Source: Sipunculus nudus
Lineage: Eukaryota; Annelida; Sipuncula; Golfingiida; Sipunculidae
Length of the DNA: 64,000 nucleotides
Assembly: GCA_026874595.1 (NCBI GenBank)
Contig: CM049320.1
Span: forward strand, 3,847,464 to 3,911,463
Direction of reading: 5' to 3'
Part shown: one piece after another, positions 10,651 through 23,465 of the stretch
Layout of the letters: each line of letters begins with the position of its first letter
How positions within the stretch are numbered: position 1 is the first letter of the stretch
Notes under the pieces: generated by a model
What the model saw: the letters and a program-made list of their open reading frames with translations, nothing else
Database searches by the model: none
What the model was told of the DNA's origin: nothing
Program-made: the position numbers and the translations under genes

Positions 10651-12850
10651 TTTATAGCGACCTGTGAGCTTATGCGATGGTGTCCCGTCAGGAGCTAGCA
10701 TCACCAAATTTTATGGATATCTTGGTCACATGAGTCATGTTTGAAATTGAGGTATTGGTGGTCCCACCTGCTTCGACCTTTCTCGTACGGGGGTCATCGG
10801 CATCAGTACATTAACCCATAAATTCTCAGGAACAGCAGGAACTAGCATAAAAAAATTTATGCAATTTTATGGGCAAAAACCTCGTTATTTAGCCTCTTTC
10901 AGCTTCTACATTAAAAAATTATTGATGATGAAACTGTCAAGCCGAATAGTATAATTGTTCACCAAAATTATACTAAGGTAGGGTTATTACAATTGTATAA
11001 GAATAGATCGAGTTCATTGATTTTTGGTAGATTCCTAGAAATCTGAAGTTCTTCTTGTGGCCAAGTAAGCCTATATCAAACTGAGGGCTGCAATAGCCTT
11101 CTTCTGAAAAACGGTTGTTTCAAATTCATTAACATTGAACCAAATTTATTACTAGGTTCATTATTATTAAAGTTTTTCTTAGATGAATTATTGGACATTT
11201 AACAGTGAAAGGACTGTGAGATACTTTGGTTAACCAAGTTTCTAGATTTATTGTAGTAACAGACAGCTCTGTGGGTATATAAGCAGAGCTGTACAGGCAA
11301 CATAAATAATATGTGTCCATATTCAACTTTGTGCAAGATGAACCCATGAATAAAATATATCTGTATTCTGATTTGGCTTTTAATCGGCCTCTATTATTAT
11401 TTAAAGGGGCCCAATCACCCATAAAGCAAGTTGAATTAACATGAAAAATAGCGTCTTCTCTATGAAATAAATTGATACCTGCCAAAACTTTGCCCTGAAA
11501 TCGTTGGCTTACTCCTGCACACGAGTGTTAAAAACAGTGGACCGGGCGCGATCACACGTGTCAACACAAACACAGCGTGCACCACCTTGATCAAAACATA
11601 TGTCAATCAGGAGATGTCCTGACCCACTTGACAAAAAAAAATTGTAATACGTGTTCCTGCTGGCTAAAATATTGCATGTTCTCTGTCGCGCATGCGAATA
11701 ATGGGACCTCCGCGTTATTGAACACATACAAATGTGGACTGTTAACAAACACGCAATACCATAACAAGGTGTTAAATAGCTCAAAGGGAGGTACTAAGAC
11801 CGTGTGCAGGGATAGTTTTACCTGGAAACTTTTCTATGAAGCAAACGTGAACTGAGAGTGTGAAAGAATAAGTATAATATTGCTCCTGATTTTGTCCGTT
11901 TAAACATTTTGGATAAAAAGAAATCTTATGAATGTGTCTGCATGAAAAAAAGCATTGTAGCCAAAGTCTTTCAGTATGTGTAAAAAGATTTGGCAACAGG
12001 CTAAGATTTTGTGTGTATCTATAAACAGCTTGGCAGAATGCCTACTATTTCAGATTTTGCTGCAGGCCAGGTTTCAGTCAGCATCCATTTATTGCTTTGG
12101 CAGACTGTCAACTGTATATATAAGACAGGCAACTGGTGAAGAGTTCAGTCAGTGCAGCCAGATACAGGTCAAGAGTTCACTCAGTGCAGTAGCTGCACTT
12201 GCATATTAGTTTCGGTTCACTTCGAGGCAACCCTCTGCCTCAGATGAGCTTGGTCATCCGTGTGCACCTGACTGAGAATTTTGATGTATCAGCCTGAAAT
12301 TGTGTCTGTGTATCATCTCGGATAGCTTCGTCTACACAAGACTGGTGGTGCCACCTACAACAATTTTTGCAAAGTGTCTGTCCCTGCTTATTTCTCAGGA
12401 TTGATTTGACATGTCAGCCTGAAAGTGTGCATGTCCTACACCTCTAATAGTTTCGTTGTATACAAGACTCTGGCGCCATATATGATTGTTTTTGGTTGTC
12501 ATGCATATGTGCACATGTATAGCACAATGTTCAGTAGTTTGAAGTATCGGCCTGAAATACATCTTCATGCATCCATACATCTTCGATGGCTCTCTCATAC
12601 ACAAGACTGGTGGCGCGTCTTGCAATCGTTTTTGTGTTGTGTGCATCCATGCCAGTATTACAGGAGTGACGTTTTGGTGACAATACTTGGATTCAAAATG
12701 TTTAGAACTTGAATTGTACTGTACATGTCACACATGTACTTGAAAGTAAGCGAATACCTTTGAAATAATGGTCAAGCATGTTTTCATGGAAGCATTATAC
12801 CTAATGTGTATCCCCTTGCATAGGTTCACATCGGGCCTTTAGGCCTTGTT
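10651..12850 (+). mobile_element. Family A element, copy A5, carrying a nested MITE
   Basis: The copy starts TTTATAGCGACCTGTGAGCTTATGCGATGG (head of the family from about 10651) and ends with GGGCCTTTAGGCCTTGTT at 12850. Sequence before 11215 and after 11904 is continuous with A1 (5640-5820). The insert between contains MITE G1 at 11401-11903 plus about 185 bases of other DNA. The 3' part carries GGTGGTGCCACCTAC boxes (12345, 12605). Confidence 0.7.
11401..11903 (+). mobile_element. Family G MITE, copy G1
   Basis: The copy is bounded by TTAA on both sides (11401-11404 and 11900-11903). It starts AAAGGGGCCCAATCACC and, on the opposite strand, ends AAACGGACAAAATCAGG, an imperfect terminal inverted repeat. 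It matches the copies at 20833-21336 (reversed) and 24264-25016. TTAA targets are used by piggyBac and Kolobok elements, but no transposase is present, so the superfamily is open. Confidence 0.7.
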
Positions 12851-12995
12851 ATGAAAGGTTCTTAGGATTAACTTTAGCTTTTATATACGTCAGATTTCGG
12901 AAAAAGCTTTTGTAATATAATTAAGGAGGGACATCAGCAATTCAGCACGTAAGTCATAATAATAATCAAGCGTGCATATCACACAGACACGCACA

Positions 12996-12998
<3 letters not shown>

Positions 12999-13054
<56 letters not shown>
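12999..13054. repeat. (AT)n microsatellite
   Basis: A pure AT dinucleotide run of about 56 bases, preceded by ACACAGACACGCACACGC. Confidence 0.95.
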
Positions 13055-13056
<2 letters not shown>

Positions 13057-13754
13057 ACAAGCCTCCCCTAGTGGTGTGTGTACTGTGTACACATCTGTAC
13101 GTCCTGTCCTTCGGTCTGAGGCTTTTACACTGCTGGAATGTTTTGTGACTGAATCCCATTCATCTTGCTCACGTGACACCCTGAAATTGATTTACCAACT
13201 CTATCTAAATCCCACACAAACACCAGTTTTATACAGCGTTGTCAGCATACACTGTTCGCATGAAACGGTGGTGTTCGTTAGTATTTAATTGTCTAGCTGT
13301 CCGTGTGCGTTGTCTTGTGGGTCGCGTATTAAAATATGCTGCTCATAAAAAGAAGCAGTCACTGACGTTTTCCAATGACCTGGAAAGAGGGGCTTTGAGT
13401 CTAAATATAAACGCACCTAATGAACCAGAATCTCCCAGAATGCCCACGTTAAAAATAGAGAATGAACTAACCTGATTTATCATTTTTGCTGACGTGCTAA
13501 AACTAAGAAAAAATGAAATGTAGGCCTTACTTAATTTGTATATGCAATAGCCTATTTTTAGTTTGTATACTTTTTTTTATCGAAGCTAATATTATTTTTA
13601 ACTTTCAACATTCTCGTCGTTTTCTTACTAATCAATGTTCGTAATTTTTTTTCACATGGTTTGCCAAATGGTGCGCGCCCTATTCCCTTTCCCGTCACTT
13701 CTTAATTATCACACGGGACTCGGTGGATATTCATTAACTATATGTGTACGTGAT

Positions 13755-13791
13755 CACGTGAAATGATAATACGTGTCACCAGTCACGTGAC
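13755..13791. promoter_or_regulatory. Pair of CACGTG E-boxes, one an exact GTCACGTGAC
   Basis: CACGTG lies at 13755-13760 and again within the perfect palindrome GTCACGTGAC at 13782-13791, with an additional ACGTGTCACC between them. GTCACGTGAC is the CLEAR-type site bound by TFEB/MITF-class bHLH-ZIP factors in animals. No gene start was recognised nearby, so a function is only a possibility. Confidence 0.35.
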
Positions 13792-15144
13792 ACCTCAGGG
13801 TACGCATCTGGTTTAGGGGGTATTATGTAGTAATGATACTACCCTGAACGACTACAGGGGCTGTAAAAAAATACGCTTATTTGTGCAAGACTGCGTGCTA
13901 TAGAACACGTACGTATTATCCAGGCATAAATATATAACTCTGCTTAGCTGTTGGGTTGTATACTTGTAAAGCAAATACAATGGAAAGAGTTAAAATTATT
14001 TTGTCTAAACTCGTATACAGTTGTGTCGCTGGTTATAGGGTTTTAGAAAGAGGCGGGTCCATAAGATTAAAAATTCAAGTTTACGAGCGGGTTCCTCGAA
14101 CATTTTTAAATAAATCACATTTTAGATAAACGTTATGTGATTTGATCCATAAAAAGTAGGAACCGATGTGCTAGACCCACAAATATAGTGCTTAATATTA
14201 GCTTAACATTTATAGCAGTCTTTGTGTTTTCTTTTATACAAGACATGCCGTTATGAAGTGGTGGTGACATGTGATGCAATCTGTGAGAACTCAATGACCT
14301 TTATGAAACATGGGATGTTAACACGCTATTGCTGAGTACAAGTTGACCAAACCCCGATTAACACCCCTATACCCGCTAACACCATTTGTGCTCGTGTCTG
14401 TCACGTCCGCTAACATCCATGCTTTTCCATGCAGCAGGGACTGCATATTCTAACTCAGTGTGTGGGTTACTTGTTCAGCTGAAGCATTTGGGCGAGCTCT
14501 TTCACAGTTGCTTGAACCCTTATTTCAGGGGAAATAGAAAAAAAGCGATTGAGCTTAGAACAAATTCGTCTCCTCGAGGGACTAGGCCCACCTTGTTGTG
14601 ATAAACGCTATACCAGGAACGACGATATAGGCCTTCTAATTAAGGGCACAGTTGCCTCCATTTCTCGATAAAATCACATCCGCAAACATTGATTCAAGCA
14701 ACTTTGTTCCTTTTCTTGAGCTAGAAAACTTAAGAACACTTTTGGATAGTTGACGATGGTTTATTTATATTACTCATATAAAACTGAATCCCTTAATCTC
14801 TTGCTGGATCTTGTCCAACCAACTGAATTCTTACAAATAATAATGTACCTTACTGTCCATGATCTTTAGTTTGCTGAAGATGTGTTCCTCCAATCTGCTC
14901 TCTCTTTCCTGTCGTCTGCTTGTCTCCTCCACTCCACTCACGGCTTAACTACTGTCTCTGTTAACTCGAGTCAGTGTACTTTCTTACTTACATTTCTAAC
15001 ATTTAATACACATACAATACCATCAGCTAGTTACAGCAATTCCAATGCACACATATAAAAAATAATTAAATCCTAACAGCTGCCTTTGACATTACCTGAC
15101 CTGTTGAACTGGATGGGTCACGATTTCCATTCGTATTTTTTTCC

Positions 15145-15167
15145 GGGGGTGGGGGTTGGGGCGGGGG
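15145..15167 (+). other. G-quadruplex motif
   Basis: Four G runs (5, 5, 4 and 5) are separated by loops of 1, 2 and 1 bases. A C-rich stretch follows at 15175-15187. This satisfies the usual G-quadruplex pattern with short loops. No associated gene is seen. Confidence 0.7.
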
Positions 15168-15973
15168 ACTTAAACCCCCTCCCCCCAACACACACATAGG
15201 CCCTTGTGGCAGGGTCTACAACATTTAACCCCGTTCCCCATTTCTCATTATGAAAAAAAAAATATTATAATGTTATAATCCTGAAACCATTTTAGTGGGG
15301 GGGGGGGGGCCGCAGTGTTTTAAGGGAATCGCGACTGTCGAGTGCATGTGCGTACCAGTTGAAGGGGTTGGGCGTGGGAGGGATGTCCCCCAAAAGCGCC
15401 GTCGGATTTTTTTTAATGTTAAATTAAAATTTAAGCAATATTTAAAAAATTTGAGAAGGAAAGAAAAAGGAATTATATCACTTCAGATACCAACAAGATT
15501 TTAGAATGCTTTCCTTAACTATTCTGATCTATAAAACCTGCATTATCCATGCATACATGTATGATATACAATCCAAGAAATTTCAGTTTTCTGAAAAAAA
15601 AAGAAACGCACTCATTTAACCGAACACACACACATATATATATACATATTAATATTTAGATATATCTCATATATTAAATCAGATGATGATATGTTATGAA
15701 ATATAATGTTTTTGTGTGATCCTTTCGTGATTAAAGAAATTGTCACAACTTAATTCATCCATACATGAAATAACTACAATCAGTAAACCTTGCCTATTGA
15801 CACATCTAATGAGTAGCTATATATTGAATAGTTAATAAAATATGAATCGCGCATAAAAGTCAGATGATTTAGTTTTCTGCATGCATTTTGTTAAAAATTC
15901 ATTTCTTTATTGCTGTTACAGAACGGTTGTGTATGACCTTGAAATTCGCGTATCATACCACCTGTATTGGTAA

Positions 15974-16002
15974 CCCCCCCCCCCCCCCCCCCCCCACCCC
16001 CC
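15974..16002. repeat. Poly-C tract
   Basis: A run of C residues interrupted once by A at 15996. Confidence 0.95.
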
Positions 16003-16380
16003 GGTTCATTATTCTCTCTTAATTTCTCCTTTTGTCCTCAAAGCTAGCCCTGTTGTTGTTCTCGAACATAGGCCCCTTTTCCATGCGCGCGGAAACGCGA
16101 ATGTTTTCAATACAAAAGGAGCGCTATACAAACTAGTGAATGTGAATATTGCTGCGGTGATCTTCATGCATGGAGTTGAATGACCAGTGACCAAGAAGAG
16201 GTATTTTAGGGCCCAGCGGAGTTGTTCCCTATTTTCCCCAACATCCGTGTCTGCCAAACGCTTAACTGTAAATACTAAAGTTGCAAAACGCCGTATAACG
16301 GGAAGCTGACCTCTCTCTAACTTTGTGATGACCACTGAATCCGATTCAAGGTATTCTCTCCATCAGACTCCTTTGCAGAT

Positions 16381-16856
16381 GTCAGTTCAGATGGCTCAGC
16401 TATTTGTGAAGAACCGCCGCTGATTGCGTGCGCATATTAACTTCATATTCACCCTTACAGCACGGTGCATGTGGGCCGGCAACGGACGTCAATGAGGTCA
16501 GTGAAGAGGAGATCGTGCAGTTCATGGAGATTCTCTACGATCACAAAGGTTCGAGCAACTAAGACCAATGCTATGCTTATCGTATACGTGACATGCATTG
16601 ACCTTACAAGAAGAATCAAGAGCATGCAGCCATGAATGGTCAGGAGACTACTGCCTACGATATCTCTGCTGTCAAGGACCCAGAAGCTGAGATGGTGAAA
16701 CATTTGCATACACATCTCGGTCGACTACGAAACTGTGCAAAACTGCACGCGTTGTTCAGCATTCTGGACTCAGACCTCACAGGATCAAAGGCAGAAAAGC
16801 AGACGGAATATGGGCTGAAATATCTGACGTCGATAAAAAGATTTCACCCAAGATGA
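16381..16856 (+). other. Possible coding remnant, unrecognised
   Basis: A GC-richer island holds two short open segments. After an acceptor-like TTACAG at about 16454-16459, a frame reads HGACGPATDVNEVSEEEIVQ and goes on to a stop near 16560. From ATG 16632 a separate 74-residue frame runs to the stop at 16856, with acidic and His-rich content (DPEAEMVKHLHTHLGRLRNC). The segments are in different frames, neither matches a family I recognise, and no donor site clearly ends them. They could be exon debris, a decayed element or chance. Confidence 0.2.
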
Positions 16857-17360
16857 AATCTGGCATAGCCAATCAAAGAGTAGCATGCTACATGTGCAGT
16901 ATGTATCAACGTTATACTGGCGAATATATATATAATCAAATTATCTAGGTGTTTATATTATAATTATATCTCATCACGAAGGTGGTCTTGTCATTTGATG
17001 TAAATACTTTAAAAGGTAATTTTATTTGTAATCGATTATATTTTTGATAATCCAGGAAAGTTATTTTAATTGTAAGCATTGGTGTTGAAAAGCAATTGTC
17101 GGAACAATTTTTTTTTTTTTGATATATTTGAAAGTTTTTGACTCATAAATTATATGTTATTAAGGCATACCTGTCTGTCAACCCAATGCAAATGGTTTAA
17201 CACTGAACAACTCGCGCACTGTAAAGGCACATATACATAAATTTACAATAATAAGTTTATAATCTCCCGCTATATATTAGTTTAATTCGGCTGGATATAT
17301 AAGTTTCCAAGCAAACCATCATGGCACATGCATGGACATGTAAACTATCTCCAGTTTACC

Positions 17361-17423
<63 letters not shown>

Positions 17424-18730
17424 CACTGTTATTGTGCCTTCAAAATAAAGGTTAAAGACTAGTGCCAAGCTGTCTGGATGCGGATGGCCGGGGTGTCCAG
17501 GCGCTCATCACGGAGTCAGTGGGTGCTGGTGCTCTGCTGGATCGTTCCACTTCTCAACTTGACCCTCGGTGTTGAGCGTTTTGGAGCAAACAGTGGAAGG
17601 CGTCTTCGGTACCTTTGCGCTCGGCTTGGCATGGCATCTGCAAACACATTCAAAGACTTCGTTTCTTTCTCTCTTTATAATATTTGGAGGCCAAATACGT
17701 CATCTGCTCGAACCCAGCTCCACTTTTTTTCGATTCGATTCGGTTCTGTGTGCGAGTATGCACAGTCCACATGTGCCTGTCTACCATTACAAGACTGCTG
17801 ACCAGAAATAAGATCTATATATCGCATGTGTGCATGACAATTACACTAACAAGTATATTAGGGGAAACTTTTGTGTTAGTTCCGAATGGGATGATAGTTG
17901 ACGTTGCCTGCTTGAAGCACAGTTGTCGCTTAATTGGAAATCCGTTTAATTAAAACCGAATTCGTTTATTTGACTGAATTTATTTAATTATTGATGAGAC
18001 TGTCAAAAGCTGTAAGAGCTCACACCAATCTCTGGCCCAGTTGCCGTTACTCCCCTAATGTAAATGGTCTCCGAGCACAAACTTATTATTTTTTTTCACA
18101 AATACATTTCTTTTCTGAAATCATAAATAAAATTGTATTTGTAATCAATTAAAATTAAACAGGCCTGGTATTATTTAAATTAATTGATTTAAATAGTGAA
18201 ATATACATGTAAATCATGATTTATATCACTGTAAAAGCATCACAGTAGCCGATCCAGGGGGTTTGGGGTCCAGAGGGGAGGTTCGGACCACCCCCCCCCC
18301 CCTTTTTTTTGAACCGCAACAAACTTTTTTTAAGTAGTTCAACCCAGTCTTTGCAACCTGGACCCCTCCATTCCGGACCAGAGGAGATTTTTTAGCTTTT
18401 TTTAATTAATATATCCTAATGGATATAGGAAAATCACCAAGTAGTGGTGAACAAATCAGCAATGGCCATAAAATGTAAGTAGGCAGATGTATATTATAGT
18501 GTTGTAGCATATGATCAGTCTGAATGAACAGTCCGAATTCAGGTTTGCCATAAGCCCCTTTTTAATAACAATAATTTTTTTATACTAATTTCAAAATATA
18601 CTACTAAATATCTTGAAATACGGTTATAATAAATAACTCCTAGTTCATGTATAACGATAGAAGAAATGGTTTATTTATCATTTGTTTATTCAAATCAATA
18701 AAATAAAAAAAGTAACAATTCTTCATCGTC
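16857..18730. other. Unassigned AT-rich DNA
   Basis: It contains an (AT)n tract at 17366-17421, and a GATCCAGGGGGTTTGGGGTCC / CCCCC low-complexity block at 18248-18303 with a weaker partner at 18350-18385. A GC-richer patch at 17470-17680 has open frames on one strand, but none with a recognisable product or convincing splice sites. Confidence 0.45.
17366..17421. repeat. (AT)n microsatellite
   Basis: A pure AT dinucleotide run of about 55 bases. Confidence 0.95.
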
Positions 18731-19196
18731 GGCGGGGGACATAGAAATGGCGAGCATCCGTCCGTCTTTCTGTCCGTCCTTCCGTCCGTCCGTCACACAT
18801 TTTTCAACGCGTTAACTCATTCAGATTTTCAGGGACAGCCACTAAACTTGCAGCAATAATGCAGCATATGAGGGGCTTGGTCAAGTTTGAATATGGATGA
18901 CCTTTACTCATTTTTCAAGGTCACAGAGTCGATAATGCTTAAACGATGTTAACGCAAAAACTCGCCATGAATTGAGAGTCAGTCACCAAACTTGCAGCAA
19001 TAATACACCTTACGAAGGGTTAGGTCAAGTTCGAATATGAATGACTTTGACCTATTATTCAAGGCATTTATCAGTTCATTGGAAACACCTATCACAAATT
19101 TCATAAAGTTATATTAAGAAACTTTGTTCTCACCTACTTGCACATTAGGCGGGGGACAAACCAGATCTGTTCCACTGATCAACTTTGCCCTTGTTT
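18731..19196 (+). mobile_element. Family E element, copy E1
   Basis: The copy starts GGCGGGGGACATAGAAATGG, continues with a GTCCGTC run and repeated ...CCAAACTTGCAGC.../...AAGGTCA... phrases, and ends ATCAACTTTGCCCTTGTT. It matches the copy at 40157-40604 along its whole length. The ending TTGTT is like that of families A and B. No coding frame is present. Confidence 0.65.
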
Positions 19197-19929
19197 TTAT
19201 AAAAGTTGATTTTTTTACCACCCATGCTTTTAAAAGTAATTGTATTTATACTTGATTACTGTCAAGGTCACACGCTGGAAAGATGGACCCTTAAAGGGTT
19301 GTATTTTGTTCCTTTAAAATGGGAGCATTGAGTAACAGATCATGGCATTGGAATGAACCTCGACCAAAACCGTGTAATTCTCTGCTGTCTCTTTATCCAC
19401 CAATCTGTCTCCCTTTTTGCATATTTGTATTTACGCGTGTGTGCGTGCATGTGTGTGCAAGTTCTCACGCATACGTCTTACTAATACTCCTTATATATGT
19501 GGCGTATAATACTCCTTTTCTGACATGTCTCGTGAGTCGTATTAACCATAAAAATAGTAATAACAAGCAGCCAATGGGCCTTATGTCAATTCTACCGATT
19601 TAGATATAAAAATCGGCGCATGCATTAAATATTGAGATATATATTTTACTCAAACCGAAATAGAAGCAGTGATATTTAACGAGCGTTAACGATATTTCCG
19701 TGGAACTGATTTGGCAAATTTTGTTCAAACTCACCGCATTAATTAAATGTTACGATACATAATGCGCACTAGTTGTTATATAACATTGAACAACCAGGAG
19801 AAAGACTACCAGGGTGATCAAAATCATGTTTGTCTCCTGGTTCACACAAATAGTTTACAGTAAAGTGGCCATTTTAATGGGTTTCACAAGGCACATGTCT
19901 CACTTTTGGGTGCTATAAAAAATACCGTT
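19197..19929. other. Unassigned DNA
   Basis: Nothing recognisable was found. The stretch includes GTGTGCGTGCATGTGTGTG-like simple sequence near 19437-19458. Confidence 0.5.
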
Positions 19930-20231
19930 ATTGCCCATAAAGTTGGAAGAATATAGGTCACGGATTTCAAAGAAGATTACTCCGGACATTCCTGGGTGAT
20001 GCATTAGAAATTTCTAGGTCTAAAGATAACAATGTGTGTCCATCTGACTTTCAGAGTGCTCAAGTCGTTTTCCCATAGCCCGCGGAATATGGGTCACAGT
20101 AAAGTTAGAAGTTTCTGGGTCAAACATTTACGATTTGTGCCCTGTTATCAGACGTACGGCCAGACAGACGAAGGGTGATTAGCAGACAAGTTATAGCTCA
20201 GCTGGATGACTTACAATCAACTGAGCTAAAA
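19930..20231 (-). mobile_element. Family D element, copy D6 (reversed, diverged)
   Basis: Read on the opposite strand it starts TTTTAGCTCAGTTGATTGTAAGTC, followed by a GTCTGTC region and ...GGGCACAAATCGT...GACC.AGAAACTTCT phrases, as in the copies at 30093 and 36651. The inner boundary is approximate. Confidence 0.55.
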
Positions 20232-20832
20232 TTTCATCCAAATGACACTATATACTGTTATGGGAACACTTGCAGGGATTAAATGGATATAACAAATGAA
20301 ATTTAAATTTGTTTCTAAATGCCGTATACAATCATGTTTTTAGGTTAAAATCACACCCATTCATGGGGTTTATGGTAATCAATAAAAGTCCTTCATGCAT
20401 AGGCTAGTCGCATGAATATCTACCCCCTGTGTGTGTTCGCGTGTGTGTGAGCATGTGAGCTTGTCTGTATGTGATTTAGGCACCGCACTGGAAACCTGTT
20501 TTCAATTATTAATTTTAATCCATATGTTTTTTGTAGATAAATGTTCTAATCATGCATACGCTTGTACGATTTTGTACGATTGTTCAATTGCGATTGTATT
20601 GGAACTGATATACACAAGTAAAATACTGATTGTACTGCATGATTAAACTGGCTGTATTTATCAGTAAAGGGAAACTTATCCATATATAGTTAAGCATTTT
20701 GTTTTTGTTTTCGAAAAATTCCATGTACAATATACTAGTATATTCCTGTATTCGCTGACCAATGAAACGCATTCAAAATATAATCTCATTTAACTGCCTT
20801 CCTTTCGTGAATGTCCTATAATGGTCCAAATC

Positions 20833-21336
20833 TTAAAGGGACATAATCAGGAGCAATATTATTCCTATTCTTCCACACTATCAGTTCAGTTTTGCTTTAT
20901 ACAAAAGTTTTCCAGCAAAACCATCCCAGCACACAGTCTCATTTCCTCGCATACGACTGTTTAACACCTTATTATAGCCCTGCGTGTTGGAAAACACAGT
21001 CTGTTTACCATAACAAGGCCGCCTGACCGGAGGTCCGTTTAAGAGGGAAACACGCGGTGTTTCAGCCAGCGGCAACATTTATTACATTTTTAGGGCAAAG
21101 TCAATCAGGGCATCTCTTGATTGGCACGTGTTGTGGCACCGCGCAGCATACGGCCCGACGCACTGTGTTCATGTTGACACCTGCGATCGCGCCCGGTTCA
21201 CTGTTTTTAACACTCGTTTACAGGAGTTAGTAAACGGTTTCAAGGCAATATTTTGGCAGGTACAGATTTATGTTAACGGGAAGAAGCTATTTTTCGTGTT
21301 AACTCAACATGTTTTATAGGTAATTTGGCCCCTTGA
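20833..21336 (-). mobile_element. Family G MITE, copy G2
   Basis: This is a reversed copy of G1 and G3. On the + strand it starts TTAAAGGGACATAATCAGGAGC and ends GGTAATTTGGCCCCTTGA. It is flanked by TTAA (20833-20836) and a mutated TTGA (21333-21336), and its length is almost identical to G1. It has no transposase. Confidence 0.7.
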
Positions 21337-23426
21337 AAATTGCTGATTTATCAGAAAATTTGTTAACTTCTTAATTGGCCATTATCATACCCAACTCAGC
21401 ACCAAAATTGTGTTGCTGACAATATATAGGTCATTATTAAGAAAAAGTGGCAATTTGACTACTTTGTCAACCACACGTGAAGTGTATACAAAATTACATG
21501 TATAATATTATAACCTTGTAGATCATCACATTTTCAAATTAATTGCCTATTGGCTTGAAAATGCCGGTTTATAACGCTTCGTTGACACCTGAGACTGATA
21601 CCAGTGGCAAGTCTTTGCAGCATGAGGACTATTCACCTTGATATGCCGTGACCTGTTTATTGACATTAATTACTGCTAATTGCTAGTGGACAGGCCCTAC
21701 AGGGTCACAAGCTCCGACTCATTCGTATTTTGATACATAAATTGTCATTAAGATCATTTGTATGCAAAACAAATGATAAAGTTTAATACAGGAAAGAGGG
21801 AACCAAATCAGATTATATATAATACGGATTGACGTCAGACAACTTTTACTAGCATGTTTACAAACCAGCAAGAAAATTGCATTACCAAACAATTTGTTAT
21901 TTCTATATATTTTTTTCAGAACAGTATTTCGTTCAATTACACCATCTTCAAAGGTATACATTTCTCACGGAACAAAAGAAAAAAACATAAACAAAGAGCG
22001 CATAGTTACGTGACATATTTAACCAAAAAAAATGTGTCAATTTTTTTTGGTGAAATTTAACTTGAAGGAGGAAAGAGGATAATTTTGTATTTATTCTAAT
22101 TTGACGTACTTGTTAAATGCACCCTCACAACCAGAAATGAGATGTATCCATATTTGTAAAAATGAAATTTTAGTTACATTGTTTACATCTTCTAATAAGC
22201 CATAAGCAGACCTATTAGGGAATATTCTCGGGATTCGGAATTTGTATACAACTGGGGCTTAAAGTTATTTTAATATAGAATAAAGATAAATTGAACTAAG
22301 GTAATTGGACAATACTCAGACCTGGAAGTCGCCTATCGCCTAAGCGCGTGCATAGAAGCTTCAGGGAGTTCTCTGTTGTATTTACATCTGAAAGTTGAGG
22401 TTGAATGTTTTTGTCAAACTTAATTTCCAGTAACTCGTGCGGCACTGGTATCCCAGTATCTCGTGCGGCGGCATTGGTATATATTCAGCTGGGTGACCCG
22501 TTCGGTATATATGATTGATGAAATCCATATGGTATAATGGCGCCGAAAGTTATTATCGACAGAATTTTTAAAATTGATAAAAATGACAACAGGACCGGAT
22601 TCGATGATCGGTTATCGATAATTACATGGGAAAATGTTATTATCGGGATTATCGATAAAAAGATCTATATGTCTCATGACAAGAGGGTCTGTAAAACTAT
22701 CCTAAATAAACAGCCTAGCCAGCTGATGCAATAACAGATGAAGTATATCGCATGATCTGTTTAAGCCAATAAATAGGATATTATATATACATATTCCAGT
22801 TGTAGGTACATAATTTGATTTGGTCTGGACAGATTCGGACATTCGTTGTTATGGTGATTTCCTTGTAATAACGGTCAATAATTATCTAAAAAATCTGGGT
22901 TTTTTTCTCCTTCCAGTTTTGGAAAAATGTGTACATAGTGATTCTTGTCAGGAGCATCCCTAATTGTTTCGAATTTCGAGGTGGCCCTTAAAGAGCACAT
23001 TCATCTGCAAAGGCAAATAGTGAAGGCCTACATAAAGCAAAATTAACGCTCGGATATATGCCTATTTAGCTCAAGCGTAATAAAAGTTTTAATTAAAAAT
23101 TAAATTAGACGCTTCACCAAATGTTCGGGCCAGATTCGGGCCTATTAATTTTAAAAAGACAGACGGACAAACAGAAAGAAAAAAATGTTCCTACATTTTT
23201 ACAACTGGTTCGTCTTAAAATCAACCAATTTCACCAATACTACGGCAATAATACGTGGAGAGTTAGATTTTTTTTACAAAAATAAATTTTATTCTAAATT
23301 GAAACGAGGTTGTACATATATAATCGAAAAGCTAGGTTCACTTGATATTTGAATGCAATATTTTTTTTTTCAGATATATTGCTGATTTATTATATTATAC
23401 ATTGATATGATTTACCTGCATATACA

Positions 23427-23434
<8 letters not shown>
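21337..23434. other. Unassigned AT-rich DNA
   Basis: No gene was recognised. A 65-codon open frame from 22537 is rich in TTATCGATAA-type repeats (around 22549-22660), which explains its Ile/Asp bias, so I do not count it as a gene. Confidence 0.5.

Positions 23435-23465
<31 letters not shown>

Larger units (their letters stand above)
12851..16380. other. Unassigned intergenic DNA
   Basis: No gene was recognised. It contains the (AT)n tract, E-box pair, G-quadruplex motif and poly-C tract listed separately. Open frames here are short, unsupported by splice sites and resemble nothing I know. Confidence 0.5.

Noticed and set aside
16009-16335. 108-codon minus-strand frame
   Set aside because: It has no recognisable motif and no splice or promoter context, and it starts in unique DNA beside a poly-C tract; kept only as unassigned DNA.
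17478-17801. 107-codon frame with a hydrophobic N-terminus resembling a signal peptide
   Set aside because: The hydrophobic stretch is short and follows an Arg/Ser-rich start, the rest has no family pattern, two other frames are open in the same place, and there are no good splice sites.
22537-22734. 65-codon frame from an ATGGCGCC start
   Set aside because: Its residues reflect repeated TTATCGATAA sequence; no motif and no exon partners.
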